Positions 16,995 through 25,785 of a stretch of DNA of 64,000 nucleotides are shown one piece after another. The notes under the pieces were generated by a model. That model was given only the letters and a program-made list of their open reading frames with translations. It was not told the origin of the DNA and ran no database searches. The translations under genes were made by a program, and so were the position numbers. The stretch spans positions 372,001 through 436,000 of the forward strand of contig NZ_JABMKZ010000003.1 of assembly GCF_013204855.1 (NCBI RefSeq), in the 5' to 3' direction. The DNA is from Paenibacillus alba. GTDB lineage: Bacteria; Bacillota; Bacilli; Paenibacillales; NBRC-103111. How positions within the stretch are numbered: position 1 is the first letter of the stretch; the number at the start of each line of letters is the position of its first letter.

Positions 16995-17654
16995 TCATTT
17001 CCTCAACGCCAAGCCGTTCATAATAAAATCAATCGTATATTGGATTTCTAGTTCTTCATCCCAATCGGCGTTGGGCGCCAATAGAAATCGAGTAACCAGA
17101 AAGCCGACAATGGTTGAAATAATCAAGCGCATGGTAGTTGGCGCAGGGAGCTGAATGATTTGACCTGCTGCCTGGAAATGCCGAACCGCTTTATAAGCTC
17201 TTTCCAAAACTAGTGTGGCAAACGTTTGTTGAAATTGTTCTCTAAGCTCGTTATGAAAGGGGATTTCATGCAGGAATATTTTCAAAACAGCAAAATGTTT
17301 ACGAGCGAATTCCATCCGATTCACAATTATCGCGCGTAAAAACTGTTCAACGCTGGGATATTCTGCATCCAATACTTTGGTAAAATCTTTCACCGCGAAT
17401 GGGGCGATGAGCTTCGTCATGATGGGGGCGACAATCGAGAGCAACAGTTCTTTTTTCGTTTTGTAATGTCGGAAAATGGTGCCTTCCGCGACGCCAGCTT
17501 TTTGAGCGATTTCACTCGTAGAGGAGCCTGCGAATCCTTTTTCAGAGAAAATCTCCACGGCTGCTTGAACAATCTTGATCTGTTTGTTGGTCATTTTCTC
17601 CTCTTCGTCATTCAGACGCAGCAGTTCTTGTAACCATGGCTCGACTTCGGACAA
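16995..17654 (-). CDS. TetR/AcrR family repressor
   Basis: 219 residues from a TTG at 17654, chosen because AAAGGAGG lies 8 bp upstream; a GTG at 17663 would overlap that RBS. The N-terminal helix-turn-helix reads IVQAAVEIFSEKGFAGSSTSEIAQKAGVAEGTIFRHYKTKKELL. The C-terminal ligand-binding domain is divergent. It is the third gene of the exporter operon and most likely represses it through the paired operators at 19482-19552. Confidence 0.9.
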   Translation of the reverse strand: MSEVEPWLQELLRLNDEEEKMTNKQIKIVQAAVEIFSEKGFAGSSTSEIAQKAGVAEGTIFRHYKTKKELLLSIVAPIMTKLIAPFAVKDFTKVLDAEYPSVEQFLRAIIVNRMEFARKHFAVLKIFLHEIPFHNELREQFQQTFATLVLERAYKAVRHFQAAGQIIQLPAPTTMRLIISTIVGFLVTRFLLAPNADWDEELEIQYTIDFIMNGLALRK

Positions 17655-17706
17655 GGCATTCACCTCCTTTGCGATTTATCAGACTTGTCTTTTGCACATT
17701 TTCATA

Positions 17707-18735
17707 TTATATCTTACGATGCTTCCGGAGTGCCAGTATATTCAAAATCATGAAGCAAATTGTGAATGCGGCCAATACGACAACATCAACCCAGATGGTC
17801 CCCCAGCCTGCGCCGCGAATCATAATGTTTCGCAGAGCTTCAGCGCCGTATTTAAGCGGCATGACAACACTGATCCATCGCAGATAGACGGACATCGTAT
17901 CCAAACTGAATAGGCCGGAGAAAAAGACTTGCGGTACGATAATGAGCGGAATGAACTGAATCATCTGGAATTCATTATTGGCAAAAGCGGAAATAAGCGT
18001 ACCTAGCGATAACGCCGTAAGAGCAAGCAGGACAGTGATCAGCAGGACGTACCAGAATGAACCAACTAACATGAGGCCAAGAACGCTGGTTGCGAACCAC
18101 GCGATAAGGGCAGCTTGCAGGGTTGTGAATATGCCGAAGCCAAGAATATAGCCAGCGACAATTTCCCAGCGGCGCAGCGGAGAGGCGAGAAGGCGCTCTA
18201 ATGTGCCGCCTGTTCGCTCCCGCAGGAAGGAAACGCCAGAGAGCAGGAAGACGAAGAAAAAGACGAAAAATCCGATCAGAACCGGGCCAAAGCTATCGAA
18301 TGAAGCCATATCCGCAGATCCGTGGAGGTAGTTAATGGTTGGTGCTTGCGCTGCAGCTGCAGCCGGCGATACGTTTTGAACCGCTTTTTGCAGGAGGAAA
18401 ATGACTGCTTTGTTCTTGGTTGGATCGCTGCCTTCCAAGGTCACTTGAGGGATTGCACCAGTCATCGCGATAATGGCATCCAGCCGCATATTGTTAAGCT
18501 CGTCTTGGGCTTCATTGGCCTTGTAGGATGTCACCTCAGCGCCACTATCCTGCAGATTCTGAATGAGCGGAGCAGGCAGCTCGACAGCACCAAGCTTAGG
18601 GACATACGTACTGCCGTTAAAAACCAACGACATTAGGAAAAGAATGAGCATAGGCGCTACCAGCATCATCATTAGTGTCCGTTTATCATGAAAAAACTGG
18701 CGCAAAATGCGAATAACAATGGCACGGATTCTCAT
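17707..18735 (-). CDS. ABC-2 type exporter permease
   Basis: 342 residues. One N-terminal helix (TLMMMLVAPMLILFLMSLVFNG), a large extracytoplasmic loop (about residues 40-150), and five C-terminal helices typical of the DrrB/YhgE-like ABC-2 family. Its start overlaps the stop of the ATPase gene by 4 bp (ATGA). With that ATPase it should form an exporter for a toxic or hydrophobic compound. Confidence 0.92.
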   Translation of the reverse strand: MRIRAIVIRILRQFFHDKRTLMMMLVAPMLILFLMSLVFNGSTYVPKLGAVELPAPLIQNLQDSGAEVTSYKANEAQDELNNMRLDAIIAMTGAIPQVTLEGSDPTKNKAVIFLLQKAVQNVSPAAAAAQAPTINYLHGSADMASFDSFGPVLIGFFVFFFVFLLSGVSFLRERTGGTLERLLASPLRRWEIVAGYILGFGIFTTLQAALIAWFATSVLGLMLVGSFWYVLLITVLLALTALSLGTLISAFANNEFQMIQFIPLIIVPQVFFSGLFSLDTMSVYLRWISVVMPLKYGAEALRNIMIRGAGWGTIWVDVVVLAAFTICFMILNILALRKHRKI

Positions 18736-19460
18736 GCTTCAACACCTCCGTAGTATAAAAATGCTTCTTCAATCGTGGAAGTGGAAGTAGCCTTTTTCAA
18801 CGCCTCTGGGGTTCCAACAGCCGTCAGCTTGCCGTCCCGAATCATTCCCAGTTGGTGGCATTTCTCGGCCTCATCCATCACATGAGTAGTCACGAGTATG
18901 GTAGTTCCTTGCCGACTGAGATTCGTAAGTTCTTCCCAGATCGATTTTCTTAATAGCGGGTCGATCCCAACCGTAGGCTCGTCAAGGATCAGAATTTCTG
19001 GTTCATGGAGCAAAGAAACGGCCAGAGATAAGCGGCGCTTCATGCCGCCTGAGTAATTTGAAATTTGCTTTTTCATATGGGCGCTTAGATCAACAAGCTC
19101 CATCACTTCTTGGATGCGCTTTCTGCGTTTCGTTCCCGTCAACCCATATAAAGCCGCGAAGAATTCCAGGTTTTCGAGAGCTGTCAATTCTGCGTAAAGG
19201 GCATCGGATTGCGCCATATAACCGATTTGCGATAACATCGCTAATTGCGGCATCCGCTGGCCAAGCACATGAACAGTGCCGGAAGAGGGGGCATCGATTC
19301 CGGCAATCAGACGTACTAACGTGGTTTTGCCTGAGCCAGAAGGTCCCAGCAGCCCGAAAATGTGGGCTTTCGGAACAGCCAAAGTAATGTCGTGCAGAAC
19401 TATTTTTTCTCCGAATTGCTTGCTGACGCTTTGTACCTGAATGGATAATTCATTTGTCAT
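18732..19460 (-). CDS. ABC exporter ATP-binding protein
   Basis: 242 residues from the ATG at 19460, with GAGG 8 bp upstream; upstream in-frame ATGs would read through the operators and are rejected. Walker A GPSGSGKTT, signature YSGGMKRRL, Walker B ILILDEPTVG, and the switch His in VTTHVMDEAE are all intact. First gene of the exporter-TetR operon. Confidence 0.93.
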   Translation of the reverse strand: MTNELSIQVQSVSKQFGEKIVLHDITLAVPKAHIFGLLGPSGSGKTTLVRLIAGIDAPSSGTVHVLGQRMPQLAMLSQIGYMAQSDALYAELTALENLEFFAALYGLTGTKRRKRIQEVMELVDLSAHMKKQISNYSGGMKRRLSLAVSLLHEPEILILDEPTVGIDPLLRKSIWEELTNLSRQGTTILVTTHVMDEAEKCHQLGMIRDGKLTAVGTPEALKKATSTSTIEEAFLYYGGVEA

Positions 19461-19481
19461 AGTTAGCACCTCGAATGAGAG

Positions 19482-19552
19482 TGAGTAATCACTCATTTTT
19501 ATATGTTCATCATATGCTAATCTTATGATTTTGTGAAGTGAGTAATCACTCA
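19482..19552 (-). promoter_or_regulatory. Exporter promoter flanked by two identical operators
   Basis: Two identical 14-bp elements TGAGTAATCACTCA (inverted TGAGT/ACTCA) lie at 19482-19495 and 19539-19552. Between them on the minus strand are TTCACA (19532-19537) and TATGAT (19509-19514) with a 17-bp spacer. One operator lies just upstream of the -35 box and the other just downstream of the start site, the classic layout for repression by the TetR protein encoded in the operon. Confidence 0.75.
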
Positions 19553-19630
19553 TTTTATTGTGATTGAGGAAAAAATAGGCAGAGCAAAGCGGAGGCATTA
19601 CAGTGGCAAGGCAGAGCAGATCGTAGGCTG

Positions 19631-20170
19631 TTAGCGCCGAAAAACAGCCCTAACTACCAGCGCGGTGAGTTTTCGCGCGTACCACTTGCCTGTAAGGCTG
19701 TTTTTCGGCCTTACAGAAGCGATTGGCGCCGTTGCAGCGACGTTAGGGCTGAAAAACAGCCCTAACTACCAGCGCGGTGAGCTTTCGCGCGTACCAGCTT
19801 GCCCGTAAGGCTGTTTTTCGGCCTTACAGAAGCGATTGGCGCCGTTGAAGCGACGTTAGCGCCGAAAAACAGCCCTAACTACCAGCGCGGTGAGCTTTCG
19901 CGCGTACCACTTGCCTGTAAGGCTGTTTTTCGGCCTTACAGCAGCGATTGGCGCCGTTGCAGCGACCTTAAGGCTGAAAAACAGCCCTAACTACCAGCGC
20001 GGTGAGTTTTCGCGCGTACCAGCTTACCCGTAAGGCTGTTCTTCGGCCTTACAGAAGCGATTGGCGCCGTTGCAGCGATGTTAGGGCTGAAAAACAGCCC
20101 TAACTACCAGCGCGGTGAGCTTTCGCGCGTACCAGCTTGCCCGTAAGGCTGTTTTACAGCCTTACAGCGG
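19631..20170. repeat. Tandem array of five ~112-bp hairpin-rich units (A-B-A-B-B)
   Basis: Units begin at 19631, 19743, 19856, 19968 and 20081, with periods of 112, 113, 112 and 113 bp; the last is cut short near 20170. Two subtypes alternate: A (units 1, 3: TTAGCGCCG, ...ACCACTTGCC) and B (units 2, 4, 5: an AGCTT form, one base longer). Each unit carries a hairpin with an AAAAA loop (in units 2 and 5 a perfect 10-bp stem GTTAGGGCTG), a GCGCG/CGCGC dyad, and a hairpin GTAAGGC/GCCTTAC with a TTTTT loop. The two main hairpins are also complementary to each other over about 14 bp. No ORF is supported. This fills the 788-bp gene-free stretch from 19553 to 20339; a degenerate GC-rich tail runs to about 20280. 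Confidence 0.9.
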
Positions 20171-20300
20171 CCAGGCCAAGCAAAACCACCGCTGCAACGC
20201 CGAAAAACGCGCTTGCAGATAAAGCGTCGATGCGCAATGCAGCACATCGGCGAAGCTAACGCTTTCGGCCTACAGCCGTCAATGCCGCTCAGCAAACAAC

Positions 20301-20329
20301 AAAAAAAGCATCCCTAAGGAATGCTTTTT
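20301..20329. terminator. Terminator downstream of the secreted repeat protein
   Basis: AAAAAAAGCAT / ATGCTTTTT with inner CC/GG around TAAG. T runs exist in both directions; the likely user is the minus-strand gene that ends at 20340. Confidence 0.8.
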
Positions 20330-20339
20330 CAACAGTTTG

Positions 20340-21032
20340 TCAGTTTTTAGCTTTTGCATCTTTTTTGTGATCTACCCATTTCTCAATCGAAGGCGTTAGC
20401 TGCTCCTTGATGGAAGCGACAAGCTTGTCCTTCGAAATGCCTTTGGATTGGGCGATCTCTGCCAGTGATTTGCCTGAATGGAGCTGAGCATGCAGCTCGT
20501 CCTTGCTAAGACCCAGCGTTTTGGCAAGCTTGTCGGTGTCTGGCTTGAGACCGAATTTGTGCCACTTGCCGTGTCCAGCATGGCTGTCCAGCAAGTTTTT
20601 CTCGTTCAGGATGAACTTCAAATGCTCATCGAGCTTTTGCTTCATATGCTCGCCTTGGTCGGTTGTCAGCTTGCCGTCTTTCACGGCAACTTCAATCTTG
20701 CCGATGCGAAGCTCATGCAGCTTGGCGGTTAAGTCGACTTCGTTAATCCCCTTTTCTGCGGCGGCTTCTACGATACTTTTGCCGCTCTTCAGGGATTTCA
20801 CGAGCACTTCTTTGTCAACACCGATCACAGAGGCGGACTCCTCGATTATCGGCCATTTCCGGCCTTGACGCCCTTGACCCTTCTCGTCATTTTGCTGCAA
20901 GGACATGACCTCTTGCGGGTCCCCGGATGAAGCATGAGCCGCAGCGGAGAGGGAAGGAAGCGCAGTACCTCCAAGTACAAGGGTGAGGGCGATCGAGCTC
21001 ACAAGGAGCTTTTTCATATAAGGCTGATTCAT
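20340..21032 (-). CDS. Secreted protein with two SGKS-type repeats
   Basis: 230 residues; AAAGGAGG lies 12 bp before the ATG. Residues 1-34 are a signal peptide ending AAAHA. The mature part carries an internal duplication: residues 65-105 (GVDKEVLVKSLKSGKSIVEA) and 167-209 (LSKDELHAQLHSGKSLAEIA), each of helix-loop-helix character, separated by a Lys/Glu-rich helical region. Proteins with these 'LSKDEL...GKSLAEIA' repeats are common in Paenibacillus; their function is not known to me. The tail is Lys-rich. Confidence 0.8.
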   Translation of the reverse strand: MNQPYMKKLLVSSIALTLVLGGTALPSLSAAAHASSGDPQEVMSLQQNDEKGQGRQGRKWPIIEESASVIGVDKEVLVKSLKSGKSIVEAAAEKGINEVDLTAKLHELRIGKIEVAVKDGKLTTDQGEHMKQKLDEHLKFILNEKNLLDSHAGHGKWHKFGLKPDTDKLAKTLGLSKDELHAQLHSGKSLAEIAQSKGISKDKLVASIKEQLTPSIEKWVDHKKDAKAKN

Positions 21033-21150
21033 CTTGGTGTGTTACCTCCTTTCCTTGTGGATTAGGAATTACAGCACTTAGTTTGTGCAGGAGGGATTAA
21101 TTTTAGTTTAAATTAAGCTTAGTCTCACATAAAAATTTCCAAAAAAAGAA

Positions 21151-21783
21151 TTATTTCGCGTCTACTGCTGTTTGATAAAGGGGAATAAGTTTCTCAAAGG
21201 TTTGTTTAATTAAATTCTCCAGCTCAGTAGGGTTAACCAGCACAGGATCTTGGAAATGGAGATTTCGGCCTATAAGGAGCTCGGCTTTTTTAACGTCACG
21301 GAAGCGAATCAAGGCATCTTTCCAGCCTTTTTGATCTAATTCGGACACTGGGGTTACATCCTTTTTCATATGGTCGAAGGACAGGACGAAGTCAGCAGGG
21401 ATCTCCTTTTGCAAACGTGCAATCTCTTTCATATAGGAGGTTGCGATTTGGCTTTTGGTAGGAAGCTCATAGATCAAGGCAAGCCAGATAAACACACGAT
21501 CGTCGAAGAGACCGACTTGGAAATGGGGAACCTGTTTGTACCCGCGTTTGTTAGGGCAAATAGCCATCCACGTATCTACTGGGGGATTAACCGTGCGTCT
21601 CAAATGTTTGGCGATATGCAGAAACATTTCCGTACCTGTCAGAAGTGACAAGTCCTCGACTAACGAATCACCTAAGGTTTTGAATTTGGGCTGTATGCGT
21701 TCGCGGATAGCGGCCATCCGGCCATCAAGGCCTTCTATAGCAAATGTATCGAATTCATGTTGGGCAAATCCAGTAAAACTCAT
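21151..21783 (-). CDS. DUF1054 family protein (YktB-like)
   Basis: 210 residues from the ATG at 21783 (AGAGGAA 7 bp upstream); the much longer open frame upstream is rejected because the family starts MSFTGF. Hallmarks are FAIEGLDGRMAAIRERIQPKF, GTEMFLHIAKHLRRTVNPP and FQVGLFDDRVFIWLALIYE. The family (UPF0637) is widespread in Bacilli and has a solved fold but no assigned function. Single gene. Confidence 0.9.
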   Translation of the reverse strand: MSFTGFAQHEFDTFAIEGLDGRMAAIRERIQPKFKTLGDSLVEDLSLLTGTEMFLHIAKHLRRTVNPPVDTWMAICPNKRGYKQVPHFQVGLFDDRVFIWLALIYELPTKSQIATSYMKEIARLQKEIPADFVLSFDHMKKDVTPVSELDQKGWKDALIRFRDVKKAELLIGRNLHFQDPVLVNPTELENLIKQTFEKLIPLYQTAVDAK

Positions 21784-21973
21784 GTCTGTTCCTCTTTTCA
21801 TTGCGTTTTCAACTATTCTAAAGCAAATTGGATTATCCCGCAATGAATGACAAGTTTCCGAGATGGAGTCGTAGGGACTTAGACCTATTTTGTTGAAATA
21901 AGCAGGTAAAGCTAGTTTTTTGCCGAAATATGTTGAATAACATGAATTTGGATAGATAGGAGAATTTAACCTT

Positions 21974-22831
21974 ATGCGCATGACAAAATGGTCCAAAGTT
22001 GCGGTTATTGGCACAATCATGGGAACTTGCTTCACAGCGGGTGTATATGCTCAGGATGTCCTGGAGCGCGTGGATGCTTATTTGCGGAGTGACTTTAAAG
22101 TGATGGTTGACGGTAAACAGGTGAATATGGCGAATCCACCCTTAATTTATAATAATACGAGTTATTTGCCTGTCAAAGAATTGGGAGGTTACTTGGGAGC
22201 TGCTGTGAATTGGCAGGATAGCACGAAGACGATATATATCAATCCGCGCATCAGTACCCAGCAGCCTGCCGAAGGCAATGAAACGAATTATACGGAAATT
22301 GTTCTGCAATATCCTTATCCGCAATATTTGGATTACTTGGGGAGGACTTATCCGATTTTAGTGAATATGACAGATCAATACTATTACCGTCTGAAAGATC
22401 TCGACAGAATGGGTGTCTCTACAGCGGGACTAAGAAAAGCGAAAGAAAAGTACACGGAAGAAATTTATGTTAGTGAACAAGAATTGAAGAAAAACTGGAA
22501 AGAAACCCCGCAAATTTCTTATATGATTAATGAGCCGATTGTCATTACAGGTGAAGAGGATCCCGCAAAGCTCAAGGCACTCAGGGAGTATGTAAAAAAC
22601 TTCCGCTACTATGAACTTAACCAAGTGGCTTACATGACGAATCCGGTCATCATCGATGCTTTGCCCGAATTAAATACATACAGCTACATACTCTCCGAGA
22701 ATAGGCATTTTTATAGAACGACGCTTAAGCTTACTCAAACGAATGACAACAACAACATCAATGATAAACCGATGTATGTGGTTGGCAGTTCGTCCAAAGA
22801 AGACATTGAAGTAACAAGAGTGAACAAATAA
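21974..22831 (+). CDS. Secreted stalk-domain protein
   Basis: 285 residues, with TAGGAGA 11 bp upstream of the ATG. A signal peptide (AVIGTIMGTCFTAGVYA) is followed by a stalk domain: VMVDGKQVNMANPPLIYNNTSYLPVKELGGYLGAAVNWQDSTKTIYI, the canonical copper amine oxidase N-terminal-like wording. The remaining 180 residues are Tyr- and Asn-rich with no recognised motif. It is the second stalk protein in the window and differs from the one at 11251 beyond that domain. It ends 1 bp before the convergent response regulator gene. Confidence 0.82.
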   Translation: MRMTKWSKVAVIGTIMGTCFTAGVYAQDVLERVDAYLRSDFKVMVDGKQVNMANPPLIYNNTSYLPVKELGGYLGAAVNWQDSTKTIYINPRISTQQPAEGNETNYTEIVLQYPYPQYLDYLGRTYPILVNMTDQYYYRLKDLDRMGVSTAGLRKAKEKYTEEIYVSEQELKKNWKETPQISYMINEPIVITGEEDPAKLKALREYVKNFRYYELNQVAYMTNPVIIDALPELNTYSYILSENRHFYRTTLKLTQTNDNNNINDKPMYVVGSSSKEDIEVTRVNK

Positions 22832-22832
22832 A

Positions 22833-23489
22833 TTAATTGCCCGTTTGCTGCTTCAAATAAAATATAGCAATTTGTGTACGATCACGGAGACTCAATTTAC
22901 TAAGAATTTCAGTAATATAGTTCTTTACCGTACCTTCGCTCAGGAAAAGCTCCTGGGCGATTTCTTTATTCGAAAGGCCTTCGGAGATTTTAACAACAAC
23001 GGTCTGCTCGCTGGCCGTCAAGCCGTAGTCACTAAGCGCTTTGGGAATTCGTGCAGAGGGGACTGAACTCGGGTTGATGAATGTTGTCAATTTTTTGGCG
23101 ATGTCAGCATGAATAAGCAGATTGCCTTGTTCAACTGTTTTGATGCCTTGGACGATCCGATCAGGCGAAATATGTTTGAGCAGATAACCGCTGGCTCCGT
23201 TCCGCAATGCTTGTATGATAAACTCGTCATCGTCAAATGTGGTAAGGATGAGGATGATAACGTGAGGATAGGCTTGTTTAATCTTCAGTGTGCCTTGGAC
23301 ACCGTCACAGATGGGCATCCGAATGTCCATGAGAATAACGTCAACCTGTCCGCCGTTTTGGAGAAAAGCCAGCGCTTCATCACCGTTCGTGCAGGTGCCG
23401 ACGACATCTATATCTGCATCTAGTCCGATAATTAATTTCAAGCTTTCCCGGATAAAGGGATCATCATCTGTAATGAGTACTTGGATCAT
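22833..23489 (-). CDS. NarL/FixJ-family response regulator
   Basis: 218 residues. Receiver domain 1-120 with acidic pair DDD near residues 8-10, phospho-acceptor Asp in VILMDIRMP, Thr in ILTTFDDD and Lys in YLLKH. The C-terminal LuxR-type helix-turn-helix reads LTASEQTVVVKISEGLSNKEIAQELFLSEGTVKNYITEILSKL. It follows the kinase gene by 21 bp and is its partner. The pair faces an ABC exporter that it probably controls. Confidence 0.93.
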   Translation of the reverse strand: MIQVLITDDDPFIRESLKLIIGLDADIDVVGTCTNGDEALAFLQNGGQVDVILMDIRMPICDGVQGTLKIKQAYPHVIILILTTFDDDEFIIQALRNGASGYLLKHISPDRIVQGIKTVEQGNLLIHADIAKKLTTFINPSSVPSARIPKALSDYGLTASEQTVVVKISEGLSNKEIAQELFLSEGTVKNYITEILSKLSLRDRTQIAIFYLKQQTGN

Positions 23490-23510
23490 AGCTTTCGGAT
23501 CAATCCTCTC

Positions 23511-24647
23511 TTAGTCGGTGTCATGGTGGCGAAACGTAGGCAAGATCGTCGTTATGGCGTAGTGGTCTTCGATCGTCACGAAGAGCTGCCCGCCAATGAG
23601 CTTGCTGCGTTCTTCCATACCTTTCATGCCAATGCCTTTGACATAAGGCTCTTGCGGTGCCTTGCCATTATTCGTTATACGCATGGTAATTTGCTTTGGC
23701 TCGTAAGTCAATTGAATATTCACGCGAGTTGCGCTGCCGTGACGAATTGCATTCGTGATGGCTTCTTGTGCATTGCGGTATAAAATAAAAGAGAGGCTCG
23801 GATACAGCACGTAAGGCATTCCGACAAGCGCTACCTCGATCGAGATGCCATTCTCTTGGGTCAGATCCTCGATGAGTCGATCTAGCGAGTAAGTTTGCAA
23901 GGATTCTTCATCCGGCTTCAAGCGACGAACCGTGGAGCGCAGCATCTCCATGCTTTCTGTTAGTTGGTCCCGCACGGATGCCAGCATTTCCATTCCCTTG
24001 CTTGGCTGAGTCGGTATAATTCGGAGGGAGGCCTCCATCATCATTTTGAGGCGTATGAGCTTGTGGCCCAATTCATCGTGTATATCACGAGAAATCCGAT
24101 TGCGCTCTTCGATTTGTGCGATGTTTTCGACTTGTCGCGCATAATCCATCAGCTGCGAACGCGCTTCATCCAGTTCATAGTGCTGCCTTCGCAATTGGTC
24201 ATAGAGCAGCTCAACATCATCTTTGTTTTGATTAATTCGCTGCATATGCAGCAGGAGCATGCTTTGAGTGAGGAAAATTAAATTCGCTATGACATAATCA
24301 TTGCCAGACTGGTTATGTAGCGATAGATTCAGTACGATGATCTGAATACCTAAGAATGAGACACGAGTCCCCCGATTCATACTAGGAGCATAAGACAAAA
24401 GTGTGGAGTAAAAGAGCATGAACAAGATGCCGTCATAGTGATAACTCAGCCATCCGCTGAATCCTATTTCGAGTAGCAGCATCCAAGCTGATTTGGAGAA
24501 AACAATCCTGCGCAATTCGGCTATCCAAAGAAATAGGAGAATAACAAATACATAAGCGCCGTTGGACTTGTAGCTTTCAAGAAACATGGACGCGACGGCT
24601 GGAATGAGTATGAGCAAATAACGTGTAATGGGCAGTAAAGGCGTCAA
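23511..24647 (-). CDS. Sensor histidine kinase, HisKA_3 (DesK/LnrJ type)
   Basis: 378 residues from a TTG at 24647 (GGAAGGGAA upstream); an upstream in-frame ATG is rejected for lack of an RBS. Residues 1-140 contain five or six membrane helices and no large extracellular domain, as in intramembrane-sensing kinases. A coiled segment leads to the HisKA_3 motif RNRISRDIHDELGHKLIRLKM with the phospho-His in DIHDELGH. The ATPase domain shows NAQEAITNAIRHG and GIGMKGMEER. Confidence 0.92.
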   Translation of the reverse strand: MTPLLPITRYLLILIPAVASMFLESYKSNGAYVFVILLFLWIAELRRIVFSKSAWMLLLEIGFSGWLSYHYDGILFMLFYSTLLSYAPSMNRGTRVSFLGIQIIVLNLSLHNQSGNDYVIANLIFLTQSMLLLHMQRINQNKDDVELLYDQLRRQHYELDEARSQLMDYARQVENIAQIEERNRISRDIHDELGHKLIRLKMMMEASLRIIPTQPSKGMEMLASVRDQLTESMEMLRSTVRRLKPDEESLQTYSLDRLIEDLTQENGISIEVALVGMPYVLYPSLSFILYRNAQEAITNAIRHGSATRVNIQLTYEPKQITMRITNNGKAPQEPYVKGIGMKGMEERSKLIGGQLFVTIEDHYAITTILPTFRHHDTD

Positions 24648-24729
24648 TCGGTTCCCTTCCTTTAGAGGCAAGTGTAAGCAAAGTATAGCATAGATAGGAA
24701 GCGGGTTTACACGCCTTTTCATGAAAGTA

Positions 24730-24741
24730 TGACTTTTGTCA
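24730..24741. promoter_or_regulatory. Perfect dyad in the divergent kinase/exporter promoter region
   Basis: TGACTTTTGTCA (TGAC-TTTT-GTCA) sits midway between the kinase start (24647) and the exporter start (24838). It is a candidate binding site for the response regulator. No further copy was found nearby. Confidence 0.4.
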
Positions 24742-24837
24742 CCTTGGATAATGACGATGTCTACCTGTCGCTGCAGGCATTCAAAGGTACAATAAGGTTA
24801 ATAAGGGAGAAGGAAGCAGGAAGAGGGAGTGAATGCG

Positions 24838-25773
24838 ATGAGTTTTGTTCAAATAAAAGATGTAGTAAAAAAATATAGCCACCAAATTTCAGTGGATCAT
24901 TTGAATTTAACGATTCATGAAGGGGAAATCTTCGGGCTGCTTGGACCCAATGGCGCGGGGAAAAGCACAACGATCAAGATGTTAAGCGGCCTTCTGAAAA
25001 TAGATCAAGGTGAGATGATTGTGGATGGGTTATCCGTAGCCAAGGATGTGCTGGAAGTGAAGCGCAAGATTGGTCTTGTACCACAGGAGCTGGCGATTTT
25101 TGAAACGCTAACGGCCCGAGAAAATGTCACCTTTTTCGCCAGATTATACGGGTTAAGCGGCAAGCTGCTGAAAGAACGCGTAGAGGAAGCGCTGGCCTTC
25201 GTTGGACTATCCGATCGCGCTCGTGATAAACCGAACTCTTTTTCCGGAGGAATGAAGCGGCGCTTAAACATCGCTTGTGCCATTATGCATCATCCCAAAT
25301 TAATTATTATGGATGAACCCACCGTAGGGATTGATCCGCAGTCTCGCAATCACATTATGGACTCCGTAAGATCACTTAATCGCATGGGTTCGACGATCAT
25401 CTACACCTCTCATTATATGGAAGAAGTTTCTGCGATATCTTCCCGGGTGGGCATTATGGATCATGGCCATCTCATTGCTTGCGGTACGCAGGAAGAACTG
25501 CGCAGTAAAGTGGCACAGGACAACAAAGTCGTCCTGCAAGTTGCCCATTTAAAGGATGAAGCCGTAAAGGAGCTTAGAGAGCATCCGCGGATTAAGCAAG
25601 TAACGGTCCAAGATCAGCTTATTGAGCTGCTGGTCGGCTCCTCGCAAGCCTATTTGCAAGATATCCTGTTCATTTTGGCCAAATATGATGTGAAGATTCA
25701 ATCGCTCACACAGGTGGAGCCCGATCTGGAGGCCTTATTCCTGTCTTTGACCGGAAGAACCTTAAGGGACTAG
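24838..25773 (+). CDS. ABC exporter ATPase (LnrL-like)
   Basis: 311 residues from the ATG at 24838, GGGAG 8 bp upstream. Walker A GPNGAGKST, signature SFSGGMKRRL, Walker B LIIMDEPTVG, switch His in YTSHYMEE. A C-terminal domain of about 80 residues (KVVLQVAHLKDEAVKEL...) is typical of drug and lipid exporters. With the next two genes it matches the B. subtilis linearmycin exporter LnrLMN in gene order and type. Confidence 0.93.
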   Translation: MSFVQIKDVVKKYSHQISVDHLNLTIHEGEIFGLLGPNGAGKSTTIKMLSGLLKIDQGEMIVDGLSVAKDVLEVKRKIGLVPQELAIFETLTARENVTFFARLYGLSGKLLKERVEEALAFVGLSDRARDKPNSFSGGMKRRLNIACAIMHHPKLIIMDEPTVGIDPQSRNHIMDSVRSLNRMGSTIIYTSHYMEEVSAISSRVGIMDHGHLIACGTQEELRSKVAQDNKVVLQVAHLKDEAVKELREHPRIKQVTVQDQLIELLVGSSQAYLQDILFILAKYDVKIQSLTQVEPDLEALFLSLTGRTLRD

Positions 25774-25785
25774 GGAGGATTCAGG

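Noticed and set aside
19631-20170. CRISPR array
   Set aside because: The units are about 112 bp and almost identical along their whole length, with no unique spacers and no cas genes.
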